DNA from: Gaiellasilicea sp963763755 | Lineage (GTDB): Bacteria > Actinomycetota > Thermoleophilia > Gaiellales > Gaiellaceae | Direction: 5' to 3' | NCBI GenBank assembly: GCA_963763755.1 | Contig: CAVXQE010000003.1 | Location: forward strand, 261,826 to 325,825 | Length of the DNA stretch: 64,000 nt | Part shown: positions 45,509-55,282 of the stretch, piece by piece | How positions within the stretch are numbered: the first letter of the stretch is position 1 | Layout of the letters: every line of letters begins with the position of its first letter | Notes under the pieces: model-generated | The model's input: the letters and a program-made list of their open reading frames with translations, nothing else | The model's database searches: none | What the model was told of the DNA's origin: nothing | Program-made: the position numbers and the translations under genes

Positions 45509-45589
45509 GTTCTGTACTGCCTAACGCTCCACGCTGCCCAGGCGTTAGTGGCCCGACGTGCGCCAGCGTTGGGGAGTGTCCCGTGAGCA
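45509..45589. repeat. two-hairpin repeat family, rearranged copy
   Basis: The left part is reversed (TTCTGTACTGCCTAACGCTC then CACGCTGCCCAGGCGTTAG); the right part is forward (GCGCCAGCGTTGGGGAGTGT). CTAACGC and GCGTTAG form an extra inverted repeat. Last copy seen in the window. Confidence 0.75.
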
Positions 45590-45698
45590 CCTGGCGAGTT
45601 CCGGTCAAGGTTCCTTGGCGTCTTCGGACGGCGTTCGGGTTGTCCGGGTAGCGCTCGGGTGACCGGTGAGGTAGACGCGTGACGAAGTCGCGCAGTTG

Positions 45699-46361
45699 CT
45701 AGCGGCGAGCTAGCTGATCTCGGCCTACGGCCTCGAACCAGTTGTACTCGTCGAGGTACTTGGTTAACGGCTTGCGGACTCGGTAGCCGAGACGCTCCTG
45801 CAGCTGCGTTTCGACCTTGCGGATAGGCACCCCGACCTCGGCGGCAAGTCGTCGGGCGAGGGTGTGCATCTGGCGCTGGAATGCGCCGTACCCTTCAGGT
45901 GCTGAGCGCTTGATCTCCTTGTCCCACATGACGAAGAGTTCGGGGATGAGCAGATGAAGGGTCTTCGACGCAGCGGCATCGCCCATGTTGAGAACACCGC
46001 CTGCCTTCACGTGGGCGATGAGGTCGTCGTGAAGGGAACCGAGTTCGTCGGCCTGATCAGGCAGCGCCGCGTCGATGATCGTCAGCGGCTCGAGCTCCTC
46101 GAGCTGGATCATGTGATCGTGGGCCCAGCCGGCGATCAAGCCGGGCGTCTTGACGGAGGAGAGCCGGCATGCCCACCTGTTGAGGAAGTCAACGAGCTCG
46201 CGCCCCGATGCACGGGCCTGCAAAGGTCTGCTCTGCATCAATGCGAGGAACCCGACGTACGTCTCGTCCTCTCGACTCTTGCCGGAGTAGTAGTCCCGGA
46301 AGCCCTCGAGGCCGGTGACGAACTCATCCCATGACAGTTCGGTCCACCTCAGCAGCGCCAC
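45699..46361 (-). CDS. hypothetical protein
   Basis: A 220-residue soluble, helix-rich protein. I recognise no family. Notable segments are SWDEFVTGLEGFRDYYSGKS, KTPGLIAGWAHDHMIQLEEL, and a central AASKTLHLLIPELFVMWDKE that resembles a repeated idea in proteins of accessory loci (SK-LH-L-P-LF-MWD). GTG start at 46361. No signal peptide or membrane helix. Confidence 0.6.
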   Translation of the reverse strand: MALLRWTELSWDEFVTGLEGFRDYYSGKSREDETYVGFLALMQSRPLQARASGRELVDFLNRWACRLSSVKTPGLIAGWAHDHMIQLEELEPLTIIDAALPDQADELGSLHDDLIAHVKAGGVLNMGDAAASKTLHLLIPELFVMWDKEIKRSAPEGYGAFQRQMHTLARRLAAEVGVPIRKVETQLQERLGYRVRKPLTKYLDEYNWFEAVGRDQLARR

Positions 46362-46412
46362 GGCGGCGATTCTCTACTACTGCATGCCGAGGAGCTTCCG
46401 GCGCCGTGGGAA

Positions 46413-46489
46413 GCTCGCCACGCCTCCAGTCGCAGCCACGGGCTCTTCCAGCGACACACATCGGGGCCCGTCGGAGCGTGCCTCTCTGT
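46413..46489 (+). repeat. 77-bp dispersed repeat, copy 2
   Basis: Partner of 37451-37527 with about eight differences; same orientation. Confidence 0.8.
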
Positions 46490-46605
46490 GCATCAATTGT
46501 CGTGCGGCACCTGTCAGGGTTGGTGTTGCGACCCCGCAGTCACACGCATGAGGCGCGACCGCACAAGCAGCTTGGACAGCCAGGCGCGTTAGGCTGCGGG
46601 CGCCG

Positions 46606-47071
46606 ATGCTCTCCGACCGCTTCCGCGCCGCTGTCGAACAAGGGAACGTCGATCACGTTCCCGGAGCTGTTCCACGAGCACGCGGTCTTCCGCAGTCCGG
46701 TTCTGTTCAAGCCGTATGAGGGCCGGGATCAGGTCTTGAAGGTGCTGCGAGCCGCCGAGCAGGTGCTCGGGATTGGCGGCAGCTTCCGCTATCTGCACCA
46801 ACTCGAAGACCCGAACGACCGCGTCGCGATCCTGGAGTTCGCAACCGAGGTCGGCGGGAAGCAGGTCGAGGGGATCGACAAGCTGACCTTCGACGAGGAT
46901 GGCCTGATCACCGAGCTCAAGGTCATGATTCGCCCGGCTTCGGCGCTCCAGCTCGTCGGCGCAAGGATGGCCGAGGAGTTCCCCAAGGGTCGGCCTCAGC
47001 CTCCCGAGCTGATCACTGCGACGTGGCGGCCCGGTCCCGGCCCTTGGGGCTCTGGATCACGAGTTGTATGA
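46606..47071 (+). CDS. NTF2/SnoaL-like protein (one frameshift)
   Basis: About 154 residues of a cone-fold protein. MLSDRFRAAVEQGNVDHVPE opens it. After one inserted base near 46663 it continues LFHEHAVFRSPVLFKPYEGR, then VLKVLRAAEQVLG and GIDKLTFDEDGLITELKVMI. The pattern is the usual ketosteroid-isomerase-like family of unknown substrate. No linked gene. Confidence 0.7.
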
Positions 47072-47270
47072 GGTCAGGTCCGGGCTCGACAGGGCCGCCG
47101 ACGAGGCGCCGAGGAGGGTTCTGCAAGCGCCGTCGGAGGTCGTCTGGCAGTTCGCCGAAGCGCTCTTCAACGCTCCGCCTCTCGCTCGCCGTGTGCACGT
47201 GGCGGTGGCGCGACCTGACAGCACTCGCAGGCCGTGCCTTATAGGGTCGAGCTAGCGCGGAGGAGAGAGG

Positions 47271-48684
47271 GTGGACGGACCGCAGCCGTATCCAGTCCGC
47301 ATCGAGGGACAGCTGGACTCCAAGCTGAGCCGCTGGCTCTGGCTCGTGAAGTGGATCCTCGCGATCCCGCACTACATCGTGCTCGCGCTGCTCTGGCTCA
47401 CGCTGCTCGTTCTGACGATCGTCGCGTTCTTCGCGATCCTCTTCACCGGCCGCTACCCGCGCGGGATGTTCGACTTCAACGTCGGCGTTCTCCGCTGGAC
47501 GTGGCGGGTGGCGTTCTACTCATACGGCGCGCTGGGCACCGATCGCTATCCGCCGTTCACGCTCGACGACGTGCCCGACTACCCGGCGCGGCTGGAGGTC
47601 GCCTACCCGGAGCAGCTCTCCCGCGGCCTCGTGCTGGTGAAGTGGTGGCTCCTCGCCATACCGCAGTACATCGTCACGGGAATCTTCCTGGGAGGGGGCA
47701 GCTACGCGGCGGCCCGGGTCGACGAGTGGTTCTGGGGCATCGGCTTCGAAACCGGGCTGATCGGCATCCTCGTGCTCTTTGCAGGTGTGGCGCTGCTCTT
47801 CACCACGCGGTACCCGGGCGGGCTCTTCGACCTCGCTGTCGGGCTCGACCGGTGGGTCGCGCGGGTGGCCGCATACGTGCTGCTCATGCGCGACGAGTAC
47901 CCGCCGTTCCGGCTCGACCAGGGAGGTACCGAGGGGGAGGGCGTTCGCGGAGCCGGATTCCGCGTCCCCTGCCGCCTCCGTCGCCGGCGAGGCGGCTGCG
48001 CCGGCCGAGCCTCCTGCCGCGAGAGGCTGGACCGGTGGACGAATCGCGCTCGTGGTCGTCGGCACCATCGCGGGCCTGCTCGCGCTCGGGCTTCTCGGCG
48101 GCGGCTGCGCGCTCGTCGCCGTCGATCAGACACAACGAGACGACGACGGGTTCGTCATGTCACCGACGCAGGACTTCTCGACACCGACGTACGCGATCGT
48201 GTCCGAGAGCGCCGACCTCGACGCCGAGGGAGCAGAGTGGGCGCTCGACACGTTCCTCGGCACGGTCCGGATTCGCAGCGAGAGCGACCGCCCGGTGTTC
48301 GTCGGGATCGGGCCGGCCGGCGAGGTCACGCGGTACCTCGGAGGCGTCGAGCGCGACGTGGTCGACGACCTCGACAGCGACGGTGACCCGGAGTACTCGC
48401 GGCGCTCGGGCGGCGCGCCAAGCGCCCCGCCGGGCAACGAGACGTTCTGGGTCGCATCGACGGCGGGTGCCGGCGAGCGGACGCTCGAATGGGAGCCGGA
48501 GGACGGGGACTGGCGGGCGGTCGTGATGAACGAGGACGCGTCGCGCGGGGTCTCCGCCGAGCTGAGCATCGGCGCTGAGCTGGACTCGATCCTCTGGATC
48601 GGCATCGGACTGCTCGTTGCCGGCGCCCTCTTCGCCGCAGGCTCAGCGCTCGCAATCACGGCGGCCACGCGCCGCCGACGCTGA
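47271..48684 (+). CDS. DUF4389 membrane protein (one frameshift)
   Basis: About 470 residues. The first half has two DUF4389 modules, each a membrane hairpin. The first is WLWLVKWILAIPHYIVLALL then FAILFTGRYPRGMFDFNVGV. The second is LVLVKWWLLAIPQYIVTGIF then LLFTTRYPGGLFDLAVGLDR. One inserted base near 47928 shifts the frame. The rest has one membrane helix (IALVVVGTIAGLLALGLLGG), an outside beta domain and a final helix before ITAATRRRR. GTG start. Common in actinobacteria, function unknown. Confidence 0.75.
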
Positions 48685-48753
48685 CCCGACTGCTTGGCGG
48701 ACCGACGCGGTTTGTGACGCTCGTGAAACGGTGAGATCCTGAGCCGTAGCCTT

Positions 48754-50328
48754 ATGGGTTCGACCTCGTACGAGCAGCTCTGCGCGGAGCATCGGTGGGA
48801 CGTGCCTGCGCGCTACAACATTGCGTCAGACGTCTGTGACAAGCACCCTCGCGACAAGCTCGCGATGGTGTGGGAGAGCTTCGACGGCTCCTACCGGGAG
48901 CTGGCGTGGGGAGAGCTGCAGGACCTTGCGAACCAGGCGGCCCACGTGCTTCGCGAGCTGGGGGTCGAGCGCGGCGACCGCGTTGCGGTCGTGCTGCCGC
49001 CGACGCCGGAGACCGCGGCGATCTTCTTCGGCGTCTGGAAGCTCGGCGCGATCCTGCTCTCGATGTCGGTGCTCTACGGCGACGACTCGATTCGCCATCG
49101 CCTCTCGGACTCGGGCGCGAAGCTGGTGGTCACGGATGCGGACAACGCCCCGCGCTTCGCCGACTCGGAGGCACGGATGCTCGTCCTCGACGCAGACACC
49201 CTCGCTGGCGCCTCGACCGAGCCCGTTCCCGGCGACACCTCGGCCGAGGATCCCGCGCAGCTCTACTACACGTCCGGAACGACCGGGCTCGCGAAGGGCA
49301 TCGTGCATGCCCACCGCTACATCCTCGGCCACGAGGAGTTCGTCTACAGCCACGAGGTCGCCGAGGGAGAGCGGTTCCACGGCATGGGCGAATGGGCGTG
49401 GGCCGCGGGGATCGCGCCGCTCTTGGGTCCCTGGCGGCTCGGCGCGGTGCAGTGCGTGTACCGGCGCGAGGCCGGCTTCGATCCGCACAAGCAGCTCGAC
49501 TTCCTCAGCCGCCACGAGGTGACGAACGTCTTCACGACGCCGACGGCGATGCGGGCGATGATGGCGATCGAGGATGCCGGGACGCGGTATCCGCAGATGT
49601 TCCGGCGGGTCTGCTCGGCCGGCGAGCCGCTGAACCCGGAAGCGATTCGCTGGTTCCGGGAGCAGTACGGCGTGACCGTGCTCGACTACTACGGGCTGAC
49701 GGAGTCGTATCCGCTCGTCGGGAACTACCCGTTCATGGAAGTCCGCGAGGGCTCGATGGGCAAGCCGATGCCCGGCTGGGACGTCCAGATCCTGGACGAG
49801 GACGAGCGTCCTGTCGCCCGGGGCGAGCGCGGCGAGATCTGCCTCCACGCCCGCACGAACCCGCACTACCCCCTCGGCTACTGGAATCGGCCCGAAGACA
49901 GCGACGAGGTGTTCGGCGGCGAGTGGTTCCACACCAAGGACGCCGCGCGCGAGGACGAGGACGGCTACATCTGGTACGAAGGGCGCGCCGACGACGTGAT
50001 CATCGCCGCCGGCTACCGCGTCGGCCCCTTCGAGGTCGAGTCCATCTGCCTCGAGCACCCGGCGGTGCGCGAGGCGGCGGCCGTCGCCTCGCCCGACGAG
50101 CTGCGCGGCAACGTCGTCAAGGCGTTCATCGTCCTGGCGGCCGACAACGAGCCGTCCGAGGAGCTCGCCGACGAGATCAAGGCGTTCGTCCGCGAGCGGC
50201 TGTCCGCGTATGCCTATCCGCGGCGGATCGAGTTCGTCGCCGACCTGCCCAAGACGCTCACGGGAAAAATCCGGCGCATCGAGCTCCGCCAGCTGGAGCT
50301 CGAACGAGCCGGCGCCTTGCGCGGCTGA
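48754..50328 (+). CDS. acyl-CoA synthetase (AMP-binding, medium-chain type)
   Basis: Intact 524-residue ANL-superfamily enzyme joining an acid to CoA through an acyl-adenylate. The phosphate loop YYTSGTTGLAKGIVH is near residue 170, then YYGLTESYPLVGN, the hinge YEGRADDVIIAAGYRVGPFE and the C-terminal catalytic lysine in LTGKIRR near residue 501. The overall pattern (GEWAWAAGIAPLLGPW) resembles medium-chain or acetyl/propionyl-type synthetases. No fatty-acid genes are adjacent, so its substrate is open. Starts ATG 48754. Confidence 0.88.
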   Translation: MGSTSYEQLCAEHRWDVPARYNIASDVCDKHPRDKLAMVWESFDGSYRELAWGELQDLANQAAHVLRELGVERGDRVAVVLPPTPETAAIFFGVWKLGAILLSMSVLYGDDSIRHRLSDSGAKLVVTDADNAPRFADSEARMLVLDADTLAGASTEPVPGDTSAEDPAQLYYTSGTTGLAKGIVHAHRYILGHEEFVYSHEVAEGERFHGMGEWAWAAGIAPLLGPWRLGAVQCVYRREAGFDPHKQLDFLSRHEVTNVFTTPTAMRAMMAIEDAGTRYPQMFRRVCSAGEPLNPEAIRWFREQYGVTVLDYYGLTESYPLVGNYPFMEVREGSMGKPMPGWDVQILDEDERPVARGERGEICLHARTNPHYPLGYWNRPEDSDEVFGGEWFHTKDAAREDEDGYIWYEGRADDVIIAAGYRVGPFEVESICLEHPAVREAAAVASPDELRGNVVKAFIVLAADNEPSEELADEIKAFVRERLSAYAYPRRIEFVADLPKTLTGKIRRIELRQLELERAGALRG

Positions 50329-50418
50329 GCCGACATCCGCTGGGCAACCGACCGCGCCATAAGTTGGACGGGTTGCCATGTCCGGTCCGGCACGACTAGA
50401 CTCGGCGCGAGGGAGGGC

Positions 50419-52503
50419 ATGGCGGCAACGCTTGCTACTGGGGTTGACCGGCGCCACCACGACGTGCGCAGATGGCTCGCGGCGTTGCGCGGGACCCGGC
50501 ACGGCGGTGTGCGTGCTCTACGGAATTTCCGTTGCGCTGGTTGCCGTGGGCTATTACCTGGCGGGACGGATCGGCCTCGAGCTTGCCTATCTCGACGGTG
50601 CGGTGGCGGCCCTGTGGCCGCCTGCGGGGTTCGGACTTGCCGTGCTGTTCTCTGTATGGCGTTCGGCTCTGGCCGGGCATTGTGATCGGCGATCTCTGGC
50701 TCGGGGATTACTCGACGCCGCTCGGAACCGTCTTCGGCCAGACGGTGGGGAACACGCTGGCGCTCGTGGTCGCGGCCCTGGTATTGCGCCGCCTGACCGG
50801 CGGGCGAGGCGAGCTCGAACGCGTATTCGACGTGCTGGCCCTCGTCGTGTGCGCGTTCGTCGCCGCCATCATCAGCGCTGCCTTCGGGCCGATGTCGCTG
50901 TACCTCGGCGACGTGATCCCCGCCGACGAACTCGTGCGCGTCTTTCGCACCTGGACACTGGGCGACGCAGCCGGCGTCCTGGTCCTTGCGCCCGCCATCC
51001 TGACCTGGTCCGCGTCAGGGTTGAAAGGGATCCGACGGCAGGACCTCGTTGAGGGAGCGTTCATGCTCGCCGTGCTCGTGGTGCTGGCCGAGGTGTCGCC
51101 GCAACAAGACGTGCCCTACATCGTGTTTCCGGTGCTCTTGTGGGCTGCGTTGCGCCTCGGGCCTCGCGGCGCCGCCACGGCGATCCTCGTCGTCTGCTCG
51201 ATCACCGTCTGGAACACGGCGCAAAGTGAAGGACCGTTTGTGCGGGAATCGATCACCGACAGTCTCCTCGCCACGCAGCTCTTCATCGCGATCGCCGCCA
51301 TCACTTCGCTGATCCTCGCTGCAGTGACCGCCGAGCGCAGAGCCGCAGCACGCGCGCTGGCGGCCGCCGAGGCGACTCAGCGCGCGCTCGCCGACGAGCA
51401 GGCGGCGCTGCGCAGGGTCGCCACGCTCGTTGCCGGCGAGGCTTCGCCGAGCCGTGTCTTCGAGTGCGTAACCGAGGAGGTCGGCCGACTGCTGGGACTC
51501 CCCGGCGCGAGCGTCATGCAGTACGACGGCGCGCGAACCGCGACGATCGTCGGGACCTGGAGCGAGGACGGCAAGCCGCGCTTCCCTGTCGGTGCCTCGC
51601 TCGACCTCGACGGCGACACCGTCGTGGCGAAGGTGCTGCGGAGCGGCACCGCCCAGCGCGTGGACTACGACGAGACGAGCGGCGCCCTGGCCGAGACCGT
51701 GCGGAGCTTCGGCTACCGCGCCGCGGTGGCGGCGCCGGTCACCGTCGGTGGAAGGCTGTGGGGCGTGCTGGCGGGGGCGACGACATCGGACGAAGGCCTG
51801 CCCGACGGTCTCGAGCGGCGGCTATACGACTTCGCCGAACTGGTCGCGCAGGCTCTGGCGAATGCGGACGCCTACGAGAAGCTGGCCGCATCGCGGACGC
51901 GGCTCATCGAGGTCGGCGACGCCGAACGCATGCGGCTCGAGCGCAACCTGCACGACGGCGCTCAGCAGCGGCTCGTCGCGGTCTCCCTTGAGCTGAGCAT
52001 GGTCGCCGCGAAGCTCGAGAGTGATCCGCGGGCCGCGCGGCAGGTTCTCATCGAGGCCCAGGACGAGCTCGCCCGCGGGCTCACGGAGCTGCGCGAGCTG
52101 GCTCGCGGCATCCACCCGGTCGTCCTCACGGAGCGAGGTCTAGGCCCAGCGCTCGATGCCCTGCTGACGCGGGCGCCGATCACTGTCGACATCACGGAGC
52201 TGCCCGAGGGGCGGCTCCCGGCCCACGTCGAAGCGGCGGCGTACTACGTCGTCGCCGAGGCGGTCACGAACGTGGGCAAGTATGCGCAGCGCGTCCAGCG
52301 CGACGGTCAGCATCAGGCGCTCGAACGGGGCCGCAACAGTGAGCGTCACCGACGACGGCGTCGGGGGCGCCGACCCCGCCCGCGGCTCAGGCCTCCGCGG
52401 GCTGGCGGCCCGCGTCGAGGCGCTCAACGGCCACTTGGACGTCGACAGCGCGCCGGGACGTGGCACCCGCATCAGAGCGGAGATTCCCTGCCCGGAAGCA
52501 TGA
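50419..52503 (+). CDS. MASE1-GAF sensor histidine kinase, NarL-partner type (three frameshifts)
   Basis: About 690 residues. An N-terminal MASE1 sensor of about eight helices (YYLAGRIGLELAYLDGAVAA, LWPPAGFGLAVLF, YGVRLWPGIVIGDLWLG) comes first, then a GAF domain from about 51400 (ASPSRVFECVTEEVGRLLGL). A HisKA_3 dimer region follows with the phosphate-accepting His in RLERNLHDGAQQRLVAVSLE. The HATPase end has YYVVAEAVTNVGKYA, then DDGVGGADP and GSGLRGLAARVEALNG. Shifts lie near 50500, 50650 and 52290. No response regulator lies next to it. Confidence 0.78.
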
Positions 52504-52530
52504 GCCCGTGGTGGGCCCGGCAGCGCCGCG

Positions 52531-53556
52531 TTACGGCCCGAGCTCGACCCGGCGACCCTCGCGCGCGCTCGTCAGAGCGGCGAGCACCATCGCGAAGCTC
52601 TTCAGGTTGTCGGAGGCGTCCGTCTCGGGCCGGCGTCCCTGCGCGAGGGCCGCGAGCATCTCGTCGAGGCAGCCGGCGTGGCCGGTGGGGCCGTCCCAGG
52701 TCCGTTGCCACTCCGCGTTCTCGACCGGGTACAGGAGCTCCGGCTCCTCCGGGGCTGTGCGCAATCTCCGCGACCGGGTCGCCCTCCCCGTCCCACAGCG
52801 CGGTCCCGGCGGTCCCGACTGACGCGCCACGACCCGTTCCACGACGTCCCGAACCCTTCGGCCGACCACGAGCCGCGATAGGAGAAGACGGACCCGTCGG
52901 CGAGCTCGAAGGTGCAGATCGCGGCTGCGCGGCCCTGGTACCAGGAGCCCGCGGGGTTGAACTCGTGACAGGAGACTGCGACGGGGTCGACACCGACGAC
53001 GAAGCGCGCCTGGTCGAATTGGTGGATGGCCATGTCGAGGAGCAGCGGGCTTTCCATCGCCTCCCGGAAGCCGCCGAAATGCGGCGCCTTGAAGAAGTCG
53101 CAGGCGAGCGTCGTCACGGAGCCGATACGACCGGCGGCGAGGCCGTCGCGCAGCGTTCGGATCCCGTGCTCGAAGCGGCGGTTCTGCATCACGGCGTAGG
53201 TGCGCCCGGCTCTCTCGGCGGCGCGGACGAGCGCCTGCGCGTCCTCGAGCGTCGTCGCGATCGGCTTCTCGCCGAAGACGTGGCAGCCGAGCCCGAGCGC
53301 CGTCTCGACGACCGGCCGGTGCCATTCCGGTGGAGTCAGGTTGACGACGACGTCGGGCGTGGTCGCCTCGACTGCGCTCTCCAGCGTGCGGAAGATCGGC
53401 GCGGACACGCCGTCGCGCTCGGCCGCCTGCGCGCGCGACCTCGGTGTCGACGTCGACCAGCGCGACCACGTCCACGTCGCGCCGATCCCGAAGGAGCGGA
53501 AGCCAGAACCGCGAGATCGACCCTGTGCCGACGACGGCAATTCGGAACGTCGTCAT
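52531..53556 (-). CDS. Gfo/Idh/MocA family oxidoreductase (frameshifts)
   Basis: About 340 residues. The Rossmann start MTTFRIAVVGTGSISRFWLP binds NAD(P). Then come VVVNLTPPEWHRPVVETAL, HVFGEKPIATTLEDAQ (the E-K-P motif), QNRRFEHGIRTLRD and MAIHQFDQARF with the catalytic His. The end is LAQGRRPETDASDNLKSFAM. Shifts lie near 53435 and 52760. Members oxidise or reduce sugars and polyols. It is last in the lacI-AKR-thuA operon, and the upstream ThuA frame runs into it without a stop. Confidence 0.8.
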   Translation of the reverse strand: MTTFRIAVVGTGSISRFWLPLLRDRRDVDVVALVDVDTEVARAGGRARRRVRADLPHAGERSRGDHARRRRQPDSTGMAPAGRRDGARARLPRLRREADRDDARGRAGARPRRRESRAHLRRDAEPPLRARDPNAARRPRRRSYRLRDDARLRLLQGAAFRRLPGGDGKPAAPRHGHPPIRPGALRRRCRPRRSLLSRVQPRGLLVPGPRSRDLHLRARRRVRLLLSRLVVGRRVRDVVERVVARQSGPPGPRCGTGRATRSRRLRTAPEEPELLYPVENAEWQRTWDGPTGHAGCLDEMLAALAQGRRPETDASDNLKSFAMVLAALTSAREGRRVELGP

Positions 53557-54310
53557 GCCCGCCTCTTCGAACCAGCCCCTCGGCGACTCGACGCACGTCG
53601 AAGTGTCCACCGGCGACGGCTGCTCGACGCGAGCCCAGAGCACGGCGTTCGCGATGACCCGCCGCACGTGGGCGTGGTGGTAGACCGGGAAGTGCTCGTG
53701 GCCCGGGCTGAAGAAGAAGATCCGTCCCTTCCCGCGCAGGAAGCAGCAGCCGCTGCGGAACACCTCGCCGCCCGTGAACGAGCTGATGAACACGAGCTCG
53801 TCGGGAGGCGGGATGTCGAAGAACTCGCCGTACATCTCCTGGCGGTCGATCGCGAACACCGGCGGCACGCTCCGCGCGATCGGGTGCGCCGGGTTCACCG
53901 TCCAGACGAGCTCGCGGTCGTCCGCCTCGCGCCACCGGAGGTTGCAGCTCGTCCCCATCAGGCGCTTGAACGGCTTCGACAGGTGGCCGGAGTGGAGGAC
54001 GACGAGGCCCATCCCGTCGAGCACACGTTGCTGGACCGCCGCCGCGACGTCGTCTGCGACGTCGTCGTGGAAGAGGTGGCCCCACCAGGTCAGCACGTCG
54101 GTCGTCTCGAGGACGACTGCCGTCGAGGCCGTGACCCGGGTCGTCGAGCGTCGCGGTCCGAACCTCGGCGCGCTCGCCGAGGTGCTCGCGGATCGCGCCG
54201 GCGATCGTCTCGTGCATCCCGTCCGGATAGATCTCGCGCACGTCGGGGTCGGTTTGCTCGACGCGGTTCTCGCCCCAGACGGTGACGCGAATTGGCCGCT
54301 TCTCGCTCAC
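53557..54310 (-). CDS. ThuA-like domain protein (one frameshift; no stop before the next gene)
   Basis: About 250 residues of the trehalose-utilisation (ThuA) fold. RVTVWGENRVEQTDPDVREI and YPDGMHETIAGAIREHL come first. After a shift near 54100, VLTWWGHLFHDDVADDVAAA, GLVVLHSGHLSKPFKRLMGT and FFFSPGHEHFPVYHHAHVRR follow. ThuA proteins work with Gfo/Idh oxidoreductases in sugar breakdown, as here. Its GTG start overlaps the AKR stop by four bases. The C-terminus reads SPRGWFEEAG and then straight into MTTFRI of the oxidoreductase; a lost stop codon or a real fusion are both possible. Confidence 0.75.
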
Positions 54311-55266
54311 GAGGTGTGCCAGCGATGGCGGCGAAGCGTGGTCAGTTGGTTGTCCCCCAGCGGGCCGGCAGAGGCAGCGCGCACGTTTCGCTCGACGTTG
54401 CGTGTTGAGCGCATGCCGGGGATGACGACGTCCGTCGCCGGGTGACTGAGACAGAACCGGAGCGCGCACTCCGCCAGCTCCTCGACCTCGATGTCGAGGT
54501 CTCGGGAGATCGCCTGCACGCGTTCCCACACTTCGCGCTTGCGCTCGCCGGCGAAGTAGCCGTTCCGGAAGTCGCCCTCCGGGAACGTCGTCTCGGGTCG
54601 GACGGAACCGGTCAGCCCGCCCTCGTCGAGTGGCACCCGCACGATCACGCCGACGTCCGCCGCTTCGACTGCGGCGAAGAGCGCGTCCTCCGGGCTCTGG
54701 TCGAAGATGTTGTAGATCACCTGAACGGTGTCGACGACCCCCGACTCGACGAGCCGGATCGCGTTCTCCGGCTGGTGGTCGTTGATCGAGACGCCGAAGA
54801 AGCGGATCTTCCCCTCGCGCTTCAGTCGCTCGACCGCGTCGAGCCAGTCACCCTGTCCTACCCACTCGTCGGACCAGACGTGGAGCTGCTGGACGTCGAT
54901 CGTCTCGAGGCCGAGGTTCTGCAGGCTCCCGTCGGTACAGGCGACGATCCAGTCGGCCGGGAACACCTCCTCTGGGCGCAATCCGGGGCGGGCCGGCCAC
55001 TCCATGTTCTTCGGCGGGACCTTACTGGCGACGTAGACCACCTCTGCCGAGTCGCGCACGGCGGCGCCGACCAGCTCCTCGCTGTGGCCGTCCCCGTACG
55101 CATAGGCGGTGTCGAGGAAGTTGACGCCGTGCTCGATCGCGAGCCGGAGAGCCCGTAGGGATTCGGCGTCGTCGGCTCCGATCCACGCCTGCCCGCTGAT
55201 CCCCCAGGCTCCGAAGCCGAGCTCGGAGACCTCGAGACCCGTCCTGCCCAGCCTGCGGTAGCGCAT
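54307..55266 (-). CDS. aldo/keto reductase of the carbohydrate operon
   Basis: Intact 319-residue aldo/keto reductase. MRYRRLGRTGLEVSELGFGA opens it. Catalytic Asp and Tyr are in NFLDTAYAYGDG, Lys in VVYVASKVPP and His in VQQLHVWSD. SHPATDVVIPGMRSTRNVER binds NADP. AGGAGG just before ATG 55266 fixes the start. It lies 16 bases after the lacI stop and its own stop overlaps the ThuA start, so it is the second gene of a four-gene operon. Likely role: sugar aldehyde or keto-sugar reduction. Confidence 0.88.
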   Translation of the reverse strand: MRYRRLGRTGLEVSELGFGAWGISGQAWIGADDAESLRALRLAIEHGVNFLDTAYAYGDGHSEELVGAAVRDSAEVVYVASKVPPKNMEWPARPGLRPEEVFPADWIVACTDGSLQNLGLETIDVQQLHVWSDEWVGQGDWLDAVERLKREGKIRFFGVSINDHQPENAIRLVESGVVDTVQVIYNIFDQSPEDALFAAVEAADVGVIVRVPLDEGGLTGSVRPETTFPEGDFRNGYFAGERKREVWERVQAISRDLDIEVEELAECALRFCLSHPATDVVIPGMRSTRNVERNVRAASAGPLGDNQLTTLRRHRWHTS

Positions 55267-55282
55267 CGCCTGCTCCTCCTGG

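Noticed and set aside
10335..45589. Integron gene-cassette array with attC sites
   Set aside because: Single-gene units and repeats suggest it, but the repeats lack the paired RYYYAAC / GTTRRRY core sites, occur in both orientations, and no integron integrase is present in the window.
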